A stretch of 50,872 bases of DNA, taken from JBEKCD01 sp050015055. Lineage in GTDB: Archaea > Thermoproteota > Bathyarchaeia > Bathyarchaeales > Bathycorpusculaceae. The stretch spans positions 1 to 50,872 of the forward strand of contig JBEKCD010000016.1 in assembly GCA_050015055.1 (NCBI GenBank). Direction: 5' to 3'. Shown here in pieces: positions 8,878-17,280 of this stretch (positions within the stretch are counted from its first letter, which is position 1; each line of letters starts with the position of its first letter). A model generated the notes under the pieces. The model had not been told where the DNA came from. It saw nothing but the letters and a program-made list of their open reading frames with translations, and did no database searches. Position numbers and translations under genes: made by a program.

Positions 8878-9813
8878 CTAAACTTTGTCGAATGTCGTGC
8901 GCGGCGCTGACGCTGTCGGTTTGCTCTTTTTCAGCCAGAACCAGCTTAAGAGGAGAGCAGTTGGATAAAGAAGCACCACTATAAATCCGGCGAGAGCACA
9001 GGCAAAAAGTGGTCTCTGGGAAAGCACGTATGCAACATTTAATGTCATGTTTGCGTGGAACCAGTCTGTTTTCTCATTTTCAATCTGGATTTTGTAAGTG
9101 CCCGGCTTGGTGAAGTGAGGCTCCATGCCAAACCAATATGGGAATCCTGTAAGGCCGCCTGCTTCACGGGACGAAACGGGACTAATAATCCTTCCATCTG
9201 GATCGTGAACGGCCAGTGAGACGTCATAGGAGCTGTTTGTTTCTACCTCAAATGCTAAGGTGTACTCTGTCCATTCTGCGATAGTGTTCTGGGTATCAGG
9301 AATCCCGATGGAAATACCGTAAGGTTCCCCTATTACTGAACCGCTTCCGTAAACCAGAGTAACATCGTAACTGAAGGTTTCATTTGGCGCTATGCCTACT
9401 AGTATTGGGCCAACGGAAGCGCGATCACCGTATGTCTGTGTAGTCAACCCTAGCGTGTAAACGCTAGTTGCTAGCAAGGCAATGACAAGGACAACTGAGA
9501 AAATCGCGGCTGTCAGACTCACAATGTTCCTCCGTTTTGGAGTCGGCGCCGATGAATCATGTTCCTCGACTCCACTCATCAGTCTAACTGCGGCCAGTCC
9601 AAAACTAGACAGCCCGTATTTTCCATCTGGAGAGCGCGTTATGAGGTCTCCTAGACTCTCAAGATGATAACTAAGATGACCACTGTCCATCGACAGAGAC
9701 TCGAGAATCTGAGAGAAGGTCAAATCGTCTTCTCGCAACATCCTCAATATCTTTCTGCGAATGGGGTGATTCAAAGACTTGAAAATTAGCGAGTAGGTTC
9801 CTTCATCGCTCAA
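8878..9813 (-). CDS. Membrane-anchored winged-helix (ArsR-like) regulator
   Basis: 311 residues. Residues 1-80 form an ArsR-type winged helix (LNHPIRRKILRMLRE, then SGHLSYHLESLGDL). One transmembrane helix at about 97-119 and a second at about 271-294 flank a beta-rich domain of about 150 residues likely to sit outside the cell, with FSYDVTLVYGSG and YTLAFEVETNSSYDVSLAV segments; a basic tail returns to the cytoplasm. The layout suggests direct sensing of an outside signal by a DNA-binding protein. The target is unknown. On the minus strand a TTTAAATTT element about 35-45 bases upstream is a likely promoter. Confidence 0.75.
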   Translation of the reverse strand: MSDEGTYSLIFKSLNHPIRRKILRMLREDDLTFSQILESLSMDSGHLSYHLESLGDLITRSPDGKYGLSSFGLAAVRLMSGVEEHDSSAPTPKRRNIVSLTAAIFSVVLVIALLATSVYTLGLTTQTYGDRASVGPILVGIAPNETFSYDVTLVYGSGSVIGEPYGISIGIPDTQNTIAEWTEYTLAFEVETNSSYDVSLAVHDPDGRIISPVSSREAGGLTGFPYWFGMEPHFTKPGTYKIQIENEKTDWFHANMTLNVAYVLSQRPLFACALAGFIVVLLYPTALLLSWFWLKKSKPTASAPRTTFDKV

Positions 9814-10072
9814 AGGCTGATGATCTCCGCTGTATTACTGTGTTCTTGAAATTTAAAGGGGTTTTTGTGAAGAATTCTTTACAAGGAAACCCAGATTTAG
9901 GCCTTCATCAGGTGAAATTTCTTTCATACAGCGCTTCAGGTTCCCAGCGCGCTTTAATGGGAAGCGGCCGTCGCGGCGACATCGACTATTTCCACTTCTA
10001 TTCGTGACTAGTCCCGCTCATTCTTTCTTTTTCTATTTCTGATGCAGAGTTTGCTGGATTTGTTTCTAAAGC

Positions 10073-10081
10073 ATTATATTT
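10073..10081 (+). promoter_or_regulatory. TATA box for first GH57 gene
   Basis: ATTATATTT about 30-37 bases before the ATG at 10110. The preceding 250 bases have no gene; they contain a GCGCGC motif near 9950. Confidence 0.5.
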
Positions 10082-10109
10082 TGGATTCTTGACTTAGCTT
10101 GGCTTGAAT

Positions 10110-11333
10110 ATGAAGGCCGTATACCTGCCCTGGTTACACATGCATCAGCCGATGGTGTTCGCTGAGGATAATGAGATTATAGGAAATCTGGAAAAGATGT
10201 TCAGGTCCGATGACTCGAGGGATCAGTGGGATGGGAGACTCATGGCGATGGCGTACAGAAACCCTGCTTTCTGGGTCAGAAATCTTGAAGGTGAAGGAAA
10301 AGATCCGAGGGTTGCAGTCGATTTCTCCGGGGTTCTCCTGGAAAATCTCGAAAAAATGAATGGACTATATTCCCAAAAGGACGTGGATGGTAACATTATA
10401 GGAGACATAATAGATCTCTGGAGGCAGGTTCTTCATGAATTTCCTGATTCTATAGAGTTTTCCGGAACGGCGTACGCTCACTGCTATTTTCCTGTGACTC
10501 CCGAAGAAGACTGGGATTATCAGGTTGATTTTTGGAGAAAGCTATTCTGTTCGCTTTTTGGTTCCGAATCGATTAAAAGGGTCAAAGGATTCTGGCTGCC
10601 GGAGATGGGTGTTCCGGCTGCTGAAGGACTGAGTCGATTAGTGAAGTTGTTGAAAAGCAGGGGGTACGACTGGCTGATTCTGCCAATCGAAGCTGTGAAG
10701 GCTGAGAGAACCTTGTCGTACGAAAAACACGTTGAGACCTTCTGCAAGCCCCACGTTCTTAGGACCGAGGACGGAGAGATGACCGTGATTTTCAGGCCGA
10801 AGTACAATTTTATTGATCAACAGGCAGGATGCGATGCAAACGGAGTATACAACAAATGCCTCGAAGCCGCACGCATCTCAGAAAAATCCGGTAGAAAGTG
10901 CCCCGCGCTAGTCGTTCCAGCATCTGATGGCGAGAACGGAAACGTCATGATGAACCATTTCTTTTCCGACACGTTCATTCCATTTTTCAATGAAAAACGG
11001 AACAGCGAAGTTTCCTCAATGACCATTACTCAGTACCTCAAAGAATATCCTCCGGACAGCGAGATCGAACTGCAAGGCATTGGAGGCTCATGGTTAGGGA
11101 GCCATTCACACTGGGACGGTGGAGACAAGCAGCTGGAGATGAAGAGGAAGATAGAAGAGCTAAGTGGCAGATTTCATGACCTGCAAACAAAAGCCTCAAG
11201 AAGCGAGGAGGCGCTGAAAGCACTTCTCATGGCTGAGACGAGTTGCTACGTGTACTGGAACAGCAGCTTCTGGTTCGACCAAGGAGAAAGAATGATAAAA
11301 TTTGCATATCAAAAAATGGAAGAAAAATGTTGA
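10110..11333 (+). CDS. Glycoside hydrolase family 57 protein (copy A)
   Basis: 407 residues, acting on alpha-glucans or related glycosides in the cytoplasm (no signal peptide). The GH57 opening motif LHMHQP is at 9-14, the nucleophile Glu165 in GFWLPEMGV, and the acid/base Asp273 in ASDGENGN; the C-terminal helical part ends MAETSCYVYWNSSFWFDQGE. It is short for the family and shares its plan with copy B at 13874 (both end with a MAE..S..YW/FWW helix). Convergent with glycosyltransferase A, 24 bases apart. Hydrolase or transglycosylase activity cannot be separated from sequence alone. Confidence 0.88.
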   Translation: MKAVYLPWLHMHQPMVFAEDNEIIGNLEKMFRSDDSRDQWDGRLMAMAYRNPAFWVRNLEGEGKDPRVAVDFSGVLLENLEKMNGLYSQKDVDGNIIGDIIDLWRQVLHEFPDSIEFSGTAYAHCYFPVTPEEDWDYQVDFWRKLFCSLFGSESIKRVKGFWLPEMGVPAAEGLSRLVKLLKSRGYDWLILPIEAVKAERTLSYEKHVETFCKPHVLRTEDGEMTVIFRPKYNFIDQQAGCDANGVYNKCLEAARISEKSGRKCPALVVPASDGENGNVMMNHFFSDTFIPFFNEKRNSEVSSMTITQYLKEYPPDSEIELQGIGGSWLGSHSHWDGGDKQLEMKRKIEELSGRFHDLQTKASRSEEALKALLMAETSCYVYWNSSFWFDQGERMIKFAYQKMEEKC

Positions 11334-11357
11334 GAAGAAACTTGACGCGTTGTACAT

Positions 11358-12554
11358 TCAGCCAGATGGTTTCCACGCGCCGTTAGCGTACTCGTTCAGA
11401 ACTGCATCGTAAACACCACTTGTCCATTCCGCGATCTTGTCCCAGTTGTAGTTCCACAGGCACTTCCGATAGGCGTTCTCAACTACATAGTTTCTGAACC
11501 CAACGTCCCTCACAATCCTGAGAATCGCCCTTGCCAAGGCAGGAGGATCATCTATTGGAACCTTCAAGCCTGTGCCACCATCATCTACGATTTCACTCAG
11601 TCCACCTGTAGAAGTCGTCACCAGGGGACAATGAGCGACCATGGCTTCCAGCGCCACTATGCCGAAAGGCTCGAATTTCGATGGAACCACAGTCACGTCT
11701 GCCACGCGGTACAGGGCTCTCAAAGTCCAATCGTCAATGTATCCCGCAAACAATACTTTTTCGCGCAAACCGTAATCGCTGGCCATCCCCTGATACATTT
11801 CTTTTTGAGGACCCTCTCCAACCACGACCAGTTTGACATTCACACCTCCAGCAAGGATCATGGGTAACGCGTTGATGAGAGTATCCAAGCCTTTTTCTGG
11901 AACGAGCCTCCCTACGAACAGCAAGATCCTCTCGGATCTGTGCGCAAACCGATTCCTGACATCCCAATAATTGAAGCTGAAGCTGAATTTTGTAACGTCC
12001 ACCCCGTTGGGTATAACGCATATTCTGCTCTCTGGCAAGTGGAAACACCAAGAGACGTGGCTACGCATGTAATAGGAACAGGTGATCACCCGCCAAGATT
12101 CAGAGGTGATCCAGCCCTCGATTTCATGAATCGAAGCTTGAAGATCATTGTGAATTCCAGTTCTCCTACCATATTCTGTGCTGTGCATCGTCGTAATCAA
12201 GGGTTTCCTGTACAGTTGCTTTAGTCCCATGCCCGCGACGCCGGAAAGCCAATCGTGCGCATGGATTATGTCAAATCCTCCAGTTCCGGTGATCAGGTCG
12301 CTACTGCTGATCTCCATGTTCTTCTGCATTCGAAGGGCCCATCCCAAGAAAGAGTCTCCAGTGGCATACGCTTCAAACCTATTAACGTTAACCCCATCGA
12401 TATTCTCGAACTTCTCCGCACCTGGAAAGTTGCACGTCATAACATTTACTTCTAAGCCCCTGCGAGCGAGGGCCCTAGAAAGATCAAAGACGTGTGCTGC
12501 AATGCCCCCTATTATTCGGGGAGGAAATTCCCATGACAGATGAAGCACCCGCAT
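11358..12554 (-). CDS. GT-B glycosyltransferase, glycogen synthase-like GT4 (copy A)
   Basis: 398 residues, full GT-B fold. The acceptor domain starts MRVLHLSWEFPPRIIGG with the diphosphate-binding GG loop and has IIHAHDW near 97-102; the donor domain has LFVGRLVPEKG and the E-x7-E nucleotide-sugar motif FEPFGIVALEAM. The final helix (NYNWDKIAEWTSGVYDAV) crosses back to the acceptor domain. ATG at 12554 is chosen, with AGTGAT upstream; earlier GTG/ATG codons abut the stop of the preceding half transferase. Likely makes an alpha-glucan from NDP- or UDP-glucose. Third gene of a regulator, half-GT, GT operon. Confidence 0.88.
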   Translation of the reverse strand: MRVLHLSWEFPPRIIGGIAAHVFDLSRALARRGLEVNVMTCNFPGAEKFENIDGVNVNRFEAYATGDSFLGWALRMQKNMEISSSDLITGTGGFDIIHAHDWLSGVAGMGLKQLYRKPLITTMHSTEYGRRTGIHNDLQASIHEIEGWITSESWRVITCSYYMRSHVSWCFHLPESRICVIPNGVDVTKFSFSFNYWDVRNRFAHRSERILLFVGRLVPEKGLDTLINALPMILAGGVNVKLVVVGEGPQKEMYQGMASDYGLREKVLFAGYIDDWTLRALYRVADVTVVPSKFEPFGIVALEAMVAHCPLVTTSTGGLSEIVDDGGTGLKVPIDDPPALARAILRIVRDVGFRNYVVENAYRKCLWNYNWDKIAEWTSGVYDAVLNEYANGAWKPSG

Positions 12555-12563
12555 CCACATCAC

Positions 12564-13190
12564 TCATGCTATAGCCATGTTGTATACAGAAATGACTTCA
12601 TCAACCCAGTTCGAGCCAATAGGCCAGATTACCCTTATTTTCTCATTATGGCCTTCACCATAATATCTTAATAACTCCTTTTTCAGCCAGTCAGTGTTGG
12701 CGATCACCGTTTTAGATTCCCATATCCCCATGTCTTCAATCTCTTTGATTGCCAAGCTGGTAGTGCTGAAATGGTCATGACACCTATGCCCTTCGATTGA
12801 ATGAAAGGTCATCACGAAAGGGATGTGAAAAGCGTGTTTGAGAACGATGGCGGGATATGCCGTAAGCCACTCGTGAGCATGGACAAGATCAATGCGCTTC
12901 CCCAGTTGTTTATAGAAATAAATGATGTTTGAGGATTCAGTTTCCATCTGCAACGAAGCTGTGACATTATAACTGAGTACGCTTGCCATCGGGTGAGTCT
13001 TGATAGGGTTAGCAACCCTGTGAACATGGACGCCGGAAACATCTTCCACCCCTTGCTTCAAATCGTCCAGAACTACCAGTTCAACCTCGTTTCCTCGACT
13101 GACAAGCTCATGAGCCAGGGTGCTCACATGGTCAGCGACGTTTCCCAAGCGTTTGGGCGGATATTCCCAGCTAAGCAGCAGAATACGCAT
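12564..13190 (-). CDS. Half glycosyltransferase: GT-B acceptor domain only (copy A)
   Basis: 208 residues that align with only the N-terminal half of the neighbouring transferases: MRILLLSWEYPPKRLG opening, LVHAHEWLTAYPAIVLKHAF, and PFVMTFHSIEGHR. The GG diphosphate loop is changed (RLGNVADH for RIIGGIAAH). Where full enzymes continue with IPNGVD and the donor domain, this protein reads IRVIWPIGSNW and goes straight to a terminal helix like that of full enzymes, so the donor domain is neatly absent. It cannot be an ordinary transferase by itself. A non-catalytic or regulatory subunit of the adjacent enzyme is inferred. An upstream ATG at 13208 would add six residues. Confidence 0.8.
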   Translation of the reverse strand: MRILLLSWEYPPKRLGNVADHVSTLAHELVSRGNEVELVVLDDLKQGVEDVSGVHVHRVANPIKTHPMASVLSYNVTASLQMETESSNIIYFYKQLGKRIDLVHAHEWLTAYPAIVLKHAFHIPFVMTFHSIEGHRCHDHFSTTSLAIKEIEDMGIWESKTVIANTDWLKKELLRYYGEGHNEKIRVIWPIGSNWVDEVISVYNMAIA

Positions 13191-13224
13191 TGGCGAACCC
13201 GTTGGCATGGCTGGATTTACAAGG

Positions 13225-13827
13225 TCAGCTGCGGGTTCTGCCGGAAGTCAGTCCTTCGATGCGAGCATCTACCAGCCCTGTTATGCGGGTCCTGAGCACT
13301 TCACCGTAGAGGTTTGATGTTCTTAAGCGCTCAAATTCTTTGGCTAGGTCTGCATCGCCCAGAACATCCTTGCACCATTTTGCAATGTCGCCTCTCTGAA
13401 CGTGAAATTCCAACGATTTAGGGTCAACTCTCTTTGCCTTTTCCTTGAAATCTGGAAGGCTGCAAGCCGACATTTTCGTGAACTTGTCCGATCCGACTCC
13501 CGTGTAGAAGTGGAAGCATTTTTCCTGAGGCAGTGCCGAGTAAACCTTCTTTGCGCTCTCGGGCAGCACTCCTATCGCTATGAGTCCGAGAGGAGTCAGT
13601 TTGTAAGCGGAGGGATCTTCTTGCGTCTTGTTCAGAAGCATTTTCTGTTCCAACAATTTCAGGTAGGCATTAAGGTCCTGAGCCGTGTAGGGTGAACCCA
13701 GTCCCCGAGCAAGACTGTCAGGCGTTGCTTTCCCTAACCCGTTAATCTTTTTTAACACAACAATCTCATCTTGCGAGAATTCAGGCACAGAAAGCACCTC
13801 GACTCTCAGATAGTGGGCATCTACCAT
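13225..13827 (-). CDS. Winged-helix regulator with DUF5752-like domain
   Basis: 200 residues. Residues 15-95 look like a winged helix (FSQDEIVVLKKINGLGKATPD, then LKLLEQKMLLNK and a YKLTPLGLIAIG wing). Residues 104-193 match the pattern I recall for DUF5752: FHFYTGVG, SLPDFKEKAKRVD, SLEFHVQRGDIAKW, LGDADLA, GEVLRTRI. The same pattern ends the GH57 at 18774-20306. The open frame extends to 13914 but that would overlap the divergent GH57 copy B; ATG at 13827 leaves a 46-base shared promoter region. First gene of the operon with half-GT A and GT A. Probably a local sensor-regulator of glucan metabolism (inference). Confidence 0.75.
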   Translation of the reverse strand: MVDAHYLRVEVLSVPEFSQDEIVVLKKINGLGKATPDSLARGLGSPYTAQDLNAYLKLLEQKMLLNKTQEDPSAYKLTPLGLIAIGVLPESAKKVYSALPQEKCFHFYTGVGSDKFTKMSACSLPDFKEKAKRVDPKSLEFHVQRGDIAKWCKDVLGDADLAKEFERLRTSNLYGEVLRTRITGLVDARIEGLTSGRTRS

Positions 13828-13873
13828 AATAACTTTATCTTCCAACTCGCAATTGAGTTTGGGTGGCAGTAGA
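13828..13873. promoter_or_regulatory. Compact divergent promoter region
   Basis: 46 bases between the divergent starts of the DUF5752-like regulator and GH57 copy B. On the plus strand GGGTGG lies nine bases before the GH57 ATG. Such a short shared region makes joint control, possibly by the regulator itself, likely. Confidence 0.4.
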
Positions 13874-15091
13874 ATGGAAAAGCAGCCTTTGCACTTTGCT
13901 TTGGTTTTGCACATGCATCAGCCGCGTTACAACTTGAACGGCCCAACGTACGAGTCGGATATGGCTCGCGACGTTTTTAACCAGACTCTTCATCCTTACA
14001 CGTATCCCGCAGATGTGCTGAGAAAAGACGAGAATGCGAGGATTACTCTGAACTTCACGGGCAGTTTGATTGAGCAAATGAACGAGCTCGCAAGCGTCGG
14101 GTTCGATTCAAGGTTAAACGGGTTATGGGACAGATACAAGGAGACGCGCACGCTCGGAAGAGCAGAGTTTACGGGCTGCGGCTATTTTCATCCTATATTT
14201 CCACTCATACCGGAGGCCGACCGGCTGAAACAGGTTGAAAAACATCTGAGTCTCTTTGAGCGAACCTTCGGAACGAAACCTGAGGGATTCTGGCTTCCAG
14301 AACTCGCGTTCAGCCCCAAGGTAATTCCCGTGCTGGCGAAGAACGGTGTGAAATGGACGATAGTTGACGGCCCTCACATCGTCAATGCTAACAAGAACGA
14401 GAACTCGTATCAGCTCCTGTACAAACCCCACTTTGCGGAGTATGATGGACAACGCATAATCGTAATCCCCCGAGACAGGATGATCAGCATCGCTCAACAA
14501 AGCGGCTACAACCCCGTTTGGCTCAAACACGAAATTGAGAGAGGAATCGAAGCAAACAACGATGGAGAGTTCTTGTTGACCGTAGCCACGGACGGTGAAA
14601 ACGGATGGTTCCGCCACTCAGGAGAGAACGCGGGGTTCTGGGGATGGTTCTTTGAACCTCTTCTCTACCTTCTGAAAAAAGATCCTGACTTCCAATTCGT
14701 CAAATTGACAACTATAACCGAATACCTCGCCGAGCATCCGCCAAAAGACACCGTGAGCGTTGAGGATGGAAGCTGGAATGTCCCCGACACGTCTGATGAC
14801 GGCAGGTTCCTAAAGTGGACAGGAGGTGAAGAGAGGCAAAGGACCTGGGCGCGCATTCTCGAGGCCAGCGGATCGCTCCGTGAAGCGGAAGAAAAGATAG
14901 CAGCCGGGAGGGTGAACTGTCCGCCAGAGGCGAATGACGCGTTAGACCAGGCTTGGCGTTGGCTTCTCATGGCCGAGGCAAGTGATGATTTTTGGTGGGG
15001 TAGCAAAGACTGGCTTGATCGATCGGTAGTCTGCTCCCTCAAAGCTAGGGAAAAAATCAATGAAGTGTCAAGGCTTTGCGGAATCATGTAG
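13874..15091 (+). CDS. Glycoside hydrolase family 57 protein (copy B)
   Basis: 405 residues, cytoplasmic. ALVLHMHQP at 9-17, nucleophile Glu143 in GFWLPELAF, acid/base Asp240 in VATDGENGW, then HFDGG-like tail WNVPDTSDDGRFLKWTGG and LLMAEASDDFWWG. Related to copy A but clearly diverged. ATG at 13874 has a GGGTGG site; the TTG at 13853 is rejected because it lies before that site. Its 3' end overlaps the convergent GT copy B by 8 bases, which suggests the pair has evolved as one unit. Exact specificity (amylase, branching or transferase) is not determined. Confidence 0.88.
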   Translation: MEKQPLHFALVLHMHQPRYNLNGPTYESDMARDVFNQTLHPYTYPADVLRKDENARITLNFTGSLIEQMNELASVGFDSRLNGLWDRYKETRTLGRAEFTGCGYFHPIFPLIPEADRLKQVEKHLSLFERTFGTKPEGFWLPELAFSPKVIPVLAKNGVKWTIVDGPHIVNANKNENSYQLLYKPHFAEYDGQRIIVIPRDRMISIAQQSGYNPVWLKHEIERGIEANNDGEFLLTVATDGENGWFRHSGENAGFWGWFFEPLLYLLKKDPDFQFVKLTTITEYLAEHPPKDTVSVEDGSWNVPDTSDDGRFLKWTGGEERQRTWARILEASGSLREAEEKIAAGRVNCPPEANDALDQAWRWLLMAEASDDFWWGSKDWLDRSVVCSLKAREKINEVSRLCGIM

Positions 15092-16268
15092 GTTTCCAAG
15101 AACCCCCATCGTATTCTTTGAGTATCTGTTCATAAAACTCCTTTGTCTGTTTCGCTATCTTGGCCCAATCGTAGACTTGCAATGCCTTCTGGTAGGCGTT
15201 GAGCTTGATCCAGTTAGCGTATCCCGGGTCCAGTAGCACTCTTGTCACTCCCCAAGCGACCGAATCTGCGCTCCCCGTGGAAACTTTGGTTCCTGTATAG
15301 TCGTTCTCAACGATTTCGGAGAGACCTCCCGTGTTTGATGCGACCAATGGAGTCTTTGCGGCCATCGCTTCCAGGGCCGTGATGCCGAATGGTTCATACA
15401 GGGAGGGCACGATGCAGACATCAGCGACTTGATACAGCTTTCTGAGACTGTCCTCGTCGAGAAAACCTGTGAACATGATCCTGTGCGTAAGGCGCATGTT
15501 TGCCACTTGCCGCATCAGAGAATCCTTCATGCCCCCGTCACCGACCACCACGAATTTCGCATTCACTCTGGACAGGATTTTCGGGATAGCGCTCATTAAA
15601 GTCTGCACGCCCTTTTCATAAACTAAGCGGCCGACATAAAGTATAATCTTCTCTTCAGGCAACGCAAACCTCTTTCTGAACTCGGCCCTGTCAAACTCCT
15701 TCTCATACAAACTGACATCGACGCCGTTTGGAATAGTCGTCACCCTGTCCTGTGGAAGGCCGTAGGCCCATCTCACTTGATCTGACATGTAGTGACTGCA
15801 GCATATAACTCGCCAGGATTCATGAGCAAGCCAGTTTTCGGTTTGGTGGATCATCCGTTCGTAGTCTGTGTGAAGGCCGTTCCTCCTGCCGATTTCGGTG
15901 GAGTGTATCGTGGCGGCGAGTGGAATTCGGAAAACGTGTTTGAGGCCTAGAGCTGCGTTGGCGACCAGCCAATCATGGGCGTGTATGATATCGACTTGGC
16001 GGCTTAGACTGGTGATTAGAGACGCTGTCTCTTTTTGCATGTTGACATTCATCAAGGAATCCCAGGTCGCAAAGTCTGGAGAAGGGGTTTTGTAGGAATC
16101 CACTCTCAATATGTGTGCGCCGTTCACTACCTCGCGTTCCGGCGCTCCAGGAAAGTCGCATGTTACGATGTACGTATCTACACCAAGTTTCACAAGTTCT
16201 CGCGACAGATTGAACAGATGAGGGGAGATTCCGCCTACGGTTTTTGGCGGAAACTCCCACGAGAGCAT
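15084..16268 (-). CDS. GT-B glycosyltransferase, glycogen synthase-like GT4 (copy B)
   Basis: 394 residues from the first ATG. LSWEFPPKTVGGISPHL, IIHAHDWLVANAALG and HSTEIGRRNGLH mark the acceptor domain; IPNGVDVSLYE, LYVGRLVYEKG and the E-x7-E motif YEPFGITALEAM mark the donor domain. The first beta strand (ELRVIM) is encoded upstream of this ATG in the same open frame, where no ATG, GTG or TTG exists; a CTG at 16292-16290 overlapping the half-GT stop could be the true start. Third gene of the second regulator, half-GT, GT operon; 20 bases after half-GT B. Confidence 0.87.
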   Translation of the reverse strand: MLSWEFPPKTVGGISPHLFNLSRELVKLGVDTYIVTCDFPGAPEREVVNGAHILRVDSYKTPSPDFATWDSLMNVNMQKETASLITSLSRQVDIIHAHDWLVANAALGLKHVFRIPLAATIHSTEIGRRNGLHTDYERMIHQTENWLAHESWRVICCSHYMSDQVRWAYGLPQDRVTTIPNGVDVSLYEKEFDRAEFRKRFALPEEKIILYVGRLVYEKGVQTLMSAIPKILSRVNAKFVVVGDGGMKDSLMRQVANMRLTHRIMFTGFLDEDSLRKLYQVADVCIVPSLYEPFGITALEAMAAKTPLVASNTGGLSEIVENDYTGTKVSTGSADSVAWGVTRVLLDPGYANWIKLNAYQKALQVYDWAKIAKQTKEFYEQILKEYDGGSWKPT

Positions 16269-16288
16269 TATGACTCGAAGCTCTCTGT

Positions 16289-16912
16289 TCAGCTGGCTGC
16301 TACCTCCAATCGTTTCTGATACGCCGTCAGTATCCGGTCTATCCAGGATTCAGCGTCGGGCGAAACTACCTCTACCTTATTATCTGAAGTGTTGTAGTAG
16401 GTCTTCAATTCCTGCTTCATCCATTCTGATTTGACTAGAACGCCCGCGGCTTCAGACAGTCCCAGAGACTCCATGCTTCTTATGGACGAGCTTAGGGGTG
16501 CGCCACTGTTGCGAGATCTGTGAGGCTCGATGCTGTCTACTGAAAAAACAAAAGGAATCCTCAGCGCTCTTTTCAGCGTCACAGCGGCTGGAATGAAGTG
16601 CCAATCGTGTACGTCGAGGAGATTCAGTTCTCGTTTCATCGAGTAGTAGATGTCTGAGGTGACACGTTCAGCTTCCTGATTCAGGCTGAGCATCCACGTC
16701 AGAACGTTTATCTGCGGTTGAACCTTGTCCGAGATTCTGTACGCTTTTATGCCGTCTGCGCCCTGATGAAAGCCAGTCCAAGAATTGTTGTACGTGACAA
16801 CGTACACATCCACGTTTTTCTTTACCAATTCGGCTGCAAGCCTGTTCACGTAATACGCAAGTTGACCGACAACTCTTGGAGGAAACTCCCATGTGAAGAT
16901 TACCACGCGCAA
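16289..16912 (-). CDS. Half glycosyltransferase: GT-B acceptor domain only (copy B)
   Basis: 207 residues from a TTG start with GAGGAAG upstream. It opens MRVVIFTWEFPPRVVG, has LLDVHDWHFIPAAVTLKRAL and PFVFSVDSIEPHR, then KVEVVSPDAESW followed by the closing helix IDRILTAYQKRL. As in copy A the whole donor domain with the E-x7-E motif is missing and the GG loop is altered (VGQLAYY). Identical gene context to copy A: after a winged-helix gene and before a full-length transferase. Two diverged copies with an intact frame argue for a kept function rather than decay. Confidence 0.8.
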   Translation of the reverse strand: MRVVIFTWEFPPRVVGQLAYYVNRLAAELVKKNVDVYVVTYNNSWTGFHQGADGIKAYRISDKVQPQINVLTWMLSLNQEAERVTSDIYYSMKRELNLLDVHDWHFIPAAVTLKRALRIPFVFSVDSIEPHRSRNSGAPLSSSIRSMESLGLSEAAGVLVKSEWMKQELKTYYNTSDNKVEVVSPDAESWIDRILTAYQKRLEVAAS

Positions 16913-16927
16913 GAAACGCGCACTTCC

Positions 16928-17191
16928 TCAGCTGAAAAGCGAACAGACTCTTATTATTCCTCTACTTGTCAGGTAGAATCTTCTGTTTCCCTCATTATCA
17001 TAGTAAGCGTCCACGTATCCGTCGGAAATGTGCTTGTCCATGCTCTGGTTGACCGTATTTATGTCCGTCTGAACAATCTGAGCTAAGTCCTCGCTTCTTC
17101 TCGCCATTTCACGACTGGTGGCACAGAGATTGTGCAGGCTGATTAGAAGCCGTTCAGACAAGGAAGCCTCATACTCGTTCAACTTAATCAA
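16928..17191 (-). CDS. Small winged-helix protein, homologous to the C-terminus of GT copy C
   Basis: 87 residues. Helix pair LISLHNLCATSREMARRSED and DLAQIVQTDINTVNQSMDKH, then a wing ending RRFYLTSRGIIRVCSLFS. The last residues match the C-terminus of the neighbouring glycosyltransferase C (RRLRYYLTKLGIVKVLSAFS), so the same domain occurs here alone and there fused. It starts at TTG 17191 and is 15 bases before half-GT B. Likely a transcription regulator or a protein-protein adaptor. Confidence 0.7.
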   Translation of the reverse strand: MIKLNEYEASLSERLLISLHNLCATSREMARRSEDLAQIVQTDINTVNQSMDKHISDGYVDAYYDNEGNRRFYLTSRGIIRVCSLFS

Positions 17192-17243
17192 TCTCTGTTT
17201 CTTTCAAGAAGGTGACTGACCAAATAACTTTTGTGCAAGAGTC

Positions 17244-17253
17244 CTTTAATAGG
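17244..17253 (+). promoter_or_regulatory. TATA box for GT copy C
   Basis: CTTTAATAGG about 28-37 bases before the ATG at 17281, in the 89-base region shared with the divergent winged-helix operon. Confidence 0.45.
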
Positions 17254-17280
17254 TGTCAACGCATGTCAATGTGATTGTTG

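Noticed and set aside
10104..10109. TTG start for GH57 copy A
   Set aside because: The ATG two codons later begins directly before the conserved LHMHQP strand, and no ribosome binding site supports the TTG.
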